This document shows positions 53,732 through 64,000 of a stretch of DNA of 64,000 nt, in pieces. The DNA lies in NCBI RefSeq assembly GCF_001672895.1, contig NZ_LZKP01000065.1, positions 1 through 64,000 on the forward strand, in the 5' to 3' direction. Each line of letters opens with the position of its first letter. The first letter of the stretch is position 1. Source of the stretch: Mycobacterium sp. E740. GTDB taxonomy: Bacteria; Actinomycetota; Actinomycetes; Mycobacteriales; Mycobacteriaceae. The notes under the pieces were generated by a model that saw only the letters and a program-made list of their open reading frames with translations, made no database searches and had not been told where the DNA came from. Position numbers and translations under genes: made by a program.

Positions 53732-55654
53732 ATGGTCGACCGGTTTCTGGTGTGGTTGAGCGCCGGCGTGGTCACCGCCGGTATGTGCACGGCACTGCTG
53801 GCGGGTGCGGGCGTGTCGATCGCCGACGACGGCGCGTCGACGGACTCCGGTGGTTCAAAGACGTCCGAGTCGTCGAATTCCACTGACACGACGAAGGATT
53901 CGCCCGGCACGCGCGTGAGCGGCGTGACGGGTAGCGGTGTGACCGGAACGGGTCGCACCGACACGAGTCGCGAAAAGTCCGACCCCGACGACACCGATGC
54001 CAAGAAACGAGGGAAGAAAGACGCCGAGGAAGGCGCCGGGGACGGCAGGCGGACCGGGGCAACGAAGGACGAGCCCACCGGGACGACGAAGGACGAGCTC
54101 ACCGAGATCGACCCGGCCGTCACCGAGACCGACCCGGAGGTGACTGAGATCGACCCGGAGGTCACCGAGATCGTAGACTCCGCCGACGAGGAAGCCGCCA
54201 AGGGTGACGTCACCGAGGGCACTTCCGCGGGCGAGGACGTCGTCAAGCACACCCGCTCGTACCGCGAGCGCTCGGCCAGGCAGACGAGCGCTGTGGCAAC
54301 CCAGCACCTCACCACCGCAGCGGACGTCGACACGGCAACCCGGGCCGAGTCCGAGAGGAGTTCCTCTCTCGAGGTCGATCCGCCGACCGCCGTCGTCGAC
54401 CCCGTCGCACAAGAGCACGCGACGATCACCCTGAACAAAGTCGTCGACACCGAAGAACCCGAAGTCCAGGCGGTGGCCTTCGTCTCGACACCGCTGGCGG
54501 CGACGGCCACCGCGACCGCGCCGCAGATCCCCGGCATCATCCGGGTGATCGGCACGATCATCTTCGACCTCTACGCCGTCGCGACCCGACTGCTGGGCGG
54601 CCCGCCGATCCTTCCCGCGAACAGCACGGTGACCGTGCGCTCCTCGAGCCTGCGAATCGACTGCGCGTGCGGCGACGGGGAAGGGGTCGACGTGCCCGTG
54701 GACTGGTACGTCCCGAAGACCGAGGAGGGCAAGCCTCCGCCGGACCGGCTGATCTATCTGCAGCACGGCTTTCTGGCCAGCGGCCCGTGGTACAGCCATA
54801 CCGCGGCAGCGCTCGCCGAGCGCACCAACAGCATCGTGGTGGCGCCGTCGATCACCTCGAACTTCCTGGCCGCCGACGCCTGCTGGCTGGGCGGGGCGCC
54901 GATGCACGAGGCGATGGCAGGGCTGTTCGACGATGACAACACGGCGTTGGCCGACAGCGCGCGAGCAGCCGGCTACGCCGGTCCGATCCCGTATCGCGTC
55001 GTGCTGATGGGCCATTCCCTCGGCGGTGGCGCGGTCTCGGGCATGGCGGGCTACATGGCTGACGACGAGAGGATCGACAGGCTCGCCGGGGTCGTGCTGC
55101 TCGACGGCGTCGCCCTGGGGGATCCGGCCCGAATGACCGCGTCGCTGAAGAAGGTCCCCCTCGACATCCCGATCTACCAGCTCGCCGCGCCGGTCTACAT
55201 GTGGAACAACTTCGGTGCCGGCCAGCAGGCGATGGTCGCGGCGCGGCCGGACCAGTTCGTCGGCGTGACGCTGGTCAACGGCTCGCACGTCGACTCCATG
55301 CGGGGCGGCAATCCGCTCATCCAGTTCGCGCAGGAGCTCGTCGCGGGGTTCTCGAGGCCGGAGAACGCTGCTGCAGCGCAGCTGCTGATGGTCGGCTGGG
55401 TCAACGACATGTTCGCCGGCGACCGGGCAACCGGAATCTACCTGCAGCCCGGCGAGGAGTTCAGTTTCGGCACCCCGGCCGGGGAGGCGTCGGTGGTGGC
55501 GCTGCCGAACACGCTGACCAAACCGTTCTGGCTGAACTTCCTGCGCCCGTTCATGTCGCTGGCAGACGGCTTCTTCACGCTCGACCCGGTGTGTGTCGCC
55601 GAATCCGTCGGCACCTCGCACGTCGGCGCCTGTAGCGACAGCATCGCCGCCTGA
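53732..55654 (+). CDS. Secreted alpha/beta-hydrolase with acidic Thr/Glu-rich domain
   Basis: 640 residues. Residues 1-31 are a signal peptide (LSAGVVTAGMCTALLAGAG). Residues 32-250 are a disordered, acidic stretch with repeated TEIDPEV units (123-147). Residues about 290-640 form a lipase-like hydrolase with the oxyanion HGFLASG and nucleophile S429 in LMGHSLGGGAVSG; H of NGSHVDSM is a plausible base. Likely a surface lipase or esterase. It lies before rpoB in the accessory part, and its start has GGAGGGG at 53723. Confidence 0.8.
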   Translation: MVDRFLVWLSAGVVTAGMCTALLAGAGVSIADDGASTDSGGSKTSESSNSTDTTKDSPGTRVSGVTGSGVTGTGRTDTSREKSDPDDTDAKKRGKKDAEEGAGDGRRTGATKDEPTGTTKDELTEIDPAVTETDPEVTEIDPEVTEIVDSADEEAAKGDVTEGTSAGEDVVKHTRSYRERSARQTSAVATQHLTTAADVDTATRAESERSSSLEVDPPTAVVDPVAQEHATITLNKVVDTEEPEVQAVAFVSTPLAATATATAPQIPGIIRVIGTIIFDLYAVATRLLGGPPILPANSTVTVRSSSLRIDCACGDGEGVDVPVDWYVPKTEEGKPPPDRLIYLQHGFLASGPWYSHTAAALAERTNSIVVAPSITSNFLAADACWLGGAPMHEAMAGLFDDDNTALADSARAAGYAGPIPYRVVLMGHSLGGGAVSGMAGYMADDERIDRLAGVVLLDGVALGDPARMTASLKKVPLDIPIYQLAAPVYMWNNFGAGQQAMVAARPDQFVGVTLVNGSHVDSMRGGNPLIQFAQELVAGFSRPENAAAAQLLMVGWVNDMFAGDRATGIYLQPGEEFSFGTPAGEASVVALPNTLTKPFWLNFLRPFMSLADGFFTLDPVCVAESVGTSHVGACSDSIAA

Positions 55655-59598
<3,944 letters not shown>

Positions 59599-59616
59599 GT
59601 AGTTATTGATTTCTAA

Positions 59617-63585
<3,969 letters not shown>

Positions 63586-63588
63586 TCA

Positions 63589-63627
63589 CGGAAAAAGCCC
63601 CGGGCGCTCGCGTCCGGGGCTTTTCCG
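63589..63627 (+). terminator. Rho-independent terminator of rpoBC
   Basis: A 14-15 base-pair stem (63589-63603 with 63614-63627) whose arms carry A-run and T-run (GGAAAAAGCCCCGG/CCGGGGCTTTTCC) around a 10-base loop. It starts 4 bases after the rpoC stop. The symmetrical A/T runs would work on both strands. Confidence 0.92.
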
Positions 63628-63747
63628 TTGGTACGTCGACGCAATGTCGGCCTGAGAGCGCCGCCGCGGATATATACGCGTGGCAACGCTGTCAGGACGA
63701 CATTGTGATCGTGATGTGCCGGTGCAATGCTCGTATTCGGGGACAAC

Positions 63748-64000
63748 ATGATGCGACACATCGCGATACTGCTTCTCTCGGCCGTACTCGCCGCGGGTAT
63801 GACCGCCTGTGGCGACGACTCGTCGGCGGCGGGTGGGCAGTCGACGGCAGCCAAGGCGCCCGACACGCAGAGCCCGAGCACCCCAAAGCCGGTGGGCCCG
63901 GAGATCGTGATCAGCGACCACGCCTTCGCGGTGCCTCCCTCGGTGAGGCCGGGAGAGCGGATCACCCTTGTCAACAAGGATGAGGAGGCCCACTCCGTGA
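63748..64000 (+). CDS. Cupredoxin-like lipoprotein, partial at window end
   Basis: At least 84 residues visible, cut by the window edge. The signal peptide ends in an AGMTAC lipobox-like site, so Cys becomes lipidated at the membrane. After a Ser/Thr/Pro linker comes VISDHAFAVPPSVRPGERIT, then LVNKDEEAHSV, typical strands of a plastocyanin-like domain with a His ligand in the last motif; the Cys/Met part would lie beyond the window. Two adjacent ATGs; CGGGGA precedes the first. Likely an electron carrier or copper-binding protein. Confidence 0.75.
   Translation, partial: MMRHIAILLLSAVLAAGMTACGDDSSAAGGQSTAAKAPDTQSPSTPKPVGPEIVISDHAFAVPPSVRPGERITLVNKDEEAHSV

Overview
The window is a stretch of a high-GC mycobacterial chromosome, most likely from a Mycolicibacterium-type (rapid-growing clade) species. 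The evidence is direct. The backbone follows, gene for gene, the order I know from M. tuberculosis Rv0629c-Rv0668: recD-recB-recC, echA3, a glyoxalase II-like gene, tRNA-Thr and tRNA-Met, rpmG, hadABC, tRNA-Trp, secE, nusG, rplK, rplA, mycolic-acid methyltransferases, lipG and an AarF kinase. It continues with a GH38 mannosidase, a small conserved gene, a ROK kinase, rplJ, rplL, mkl (mceG), rpoB and rpoC. Mycolate genes (hadABC, mmaA-like), the Mce ATPase and a PE-PPE-domain hydrolase confirm the genus group. GTG/TTG starts and apparent leaderless promoters are common, as in mycobacteria.

Layout. 1-8447: the recCBD operon on the minus strand with TGATG/ATGA overlaps. 8523-16686: an accessory block (stand-alone HD hydrolase, rhodanese, small secreted His-rich peptide, haloalkane dehalogenase, DUF3060 membrane protein, ferredoxin reductase, CorA-like transporter, a tandem HD-GYP/LuxR regulator and an unknown partner). 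16735-19732: echA3, a GH25-like protein, a metallo-beta-lactamase hydrolase and a NYN-domain protein, all minus. 19864-24631: tRNAs, rpmG, hadABC, tRNA-Trp, secE-nusG and rplK-rplA, all plus. 24781-33270: a second accessory block with a secreted PE-PPE hydrolase, a complete dTDP-rhamnose cassette (rmlA, rmlB and an rmlC-rmlD fusion), a large LuxR ATPase regulator and a small unknown protein. 33333-37673: two mycolate cyclopropane synthase-type methyltransferases, lipG and the AarF kinase, minus. 37804-43095: a third accessory block (MpaB-type oxygenase with divergent TetR, two DinB proteins with a divergent WYL regulator, a nucleotidyltransferase and an EEP-family nuclease). 43123-48745: the mannosidase / unknown / ROK kinase operon. 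49072-50100: rplJ-rplL behind an L10-type leader. 50301-55654: mkl, a molybdopterin oxidoreductase and a secreted alpha/beta hydrolase. 56089-63585: rpoB-rpoC, ending in a strong terminator; the window closes inside a cupredoxin-like lipoprotein.

How the parts work together. The conserved backbone covers DNA-break repair, translation, transcription and mycolic-acid elongation and modification. The accessory genes lie between blocks that are adjacent in M. tuberculosis, so this region looks like a conserved scaffold into which cell-envelope and regulatory genes have been inserted. The intergenic spaces carry a set of 53-69 bp near-perfect inverted repeats with about 27-35 nt spacers. Two of these are related copies of one dispersed 57-bp element. 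No transposase, integrase, CRISPR array or replication origin was seen.
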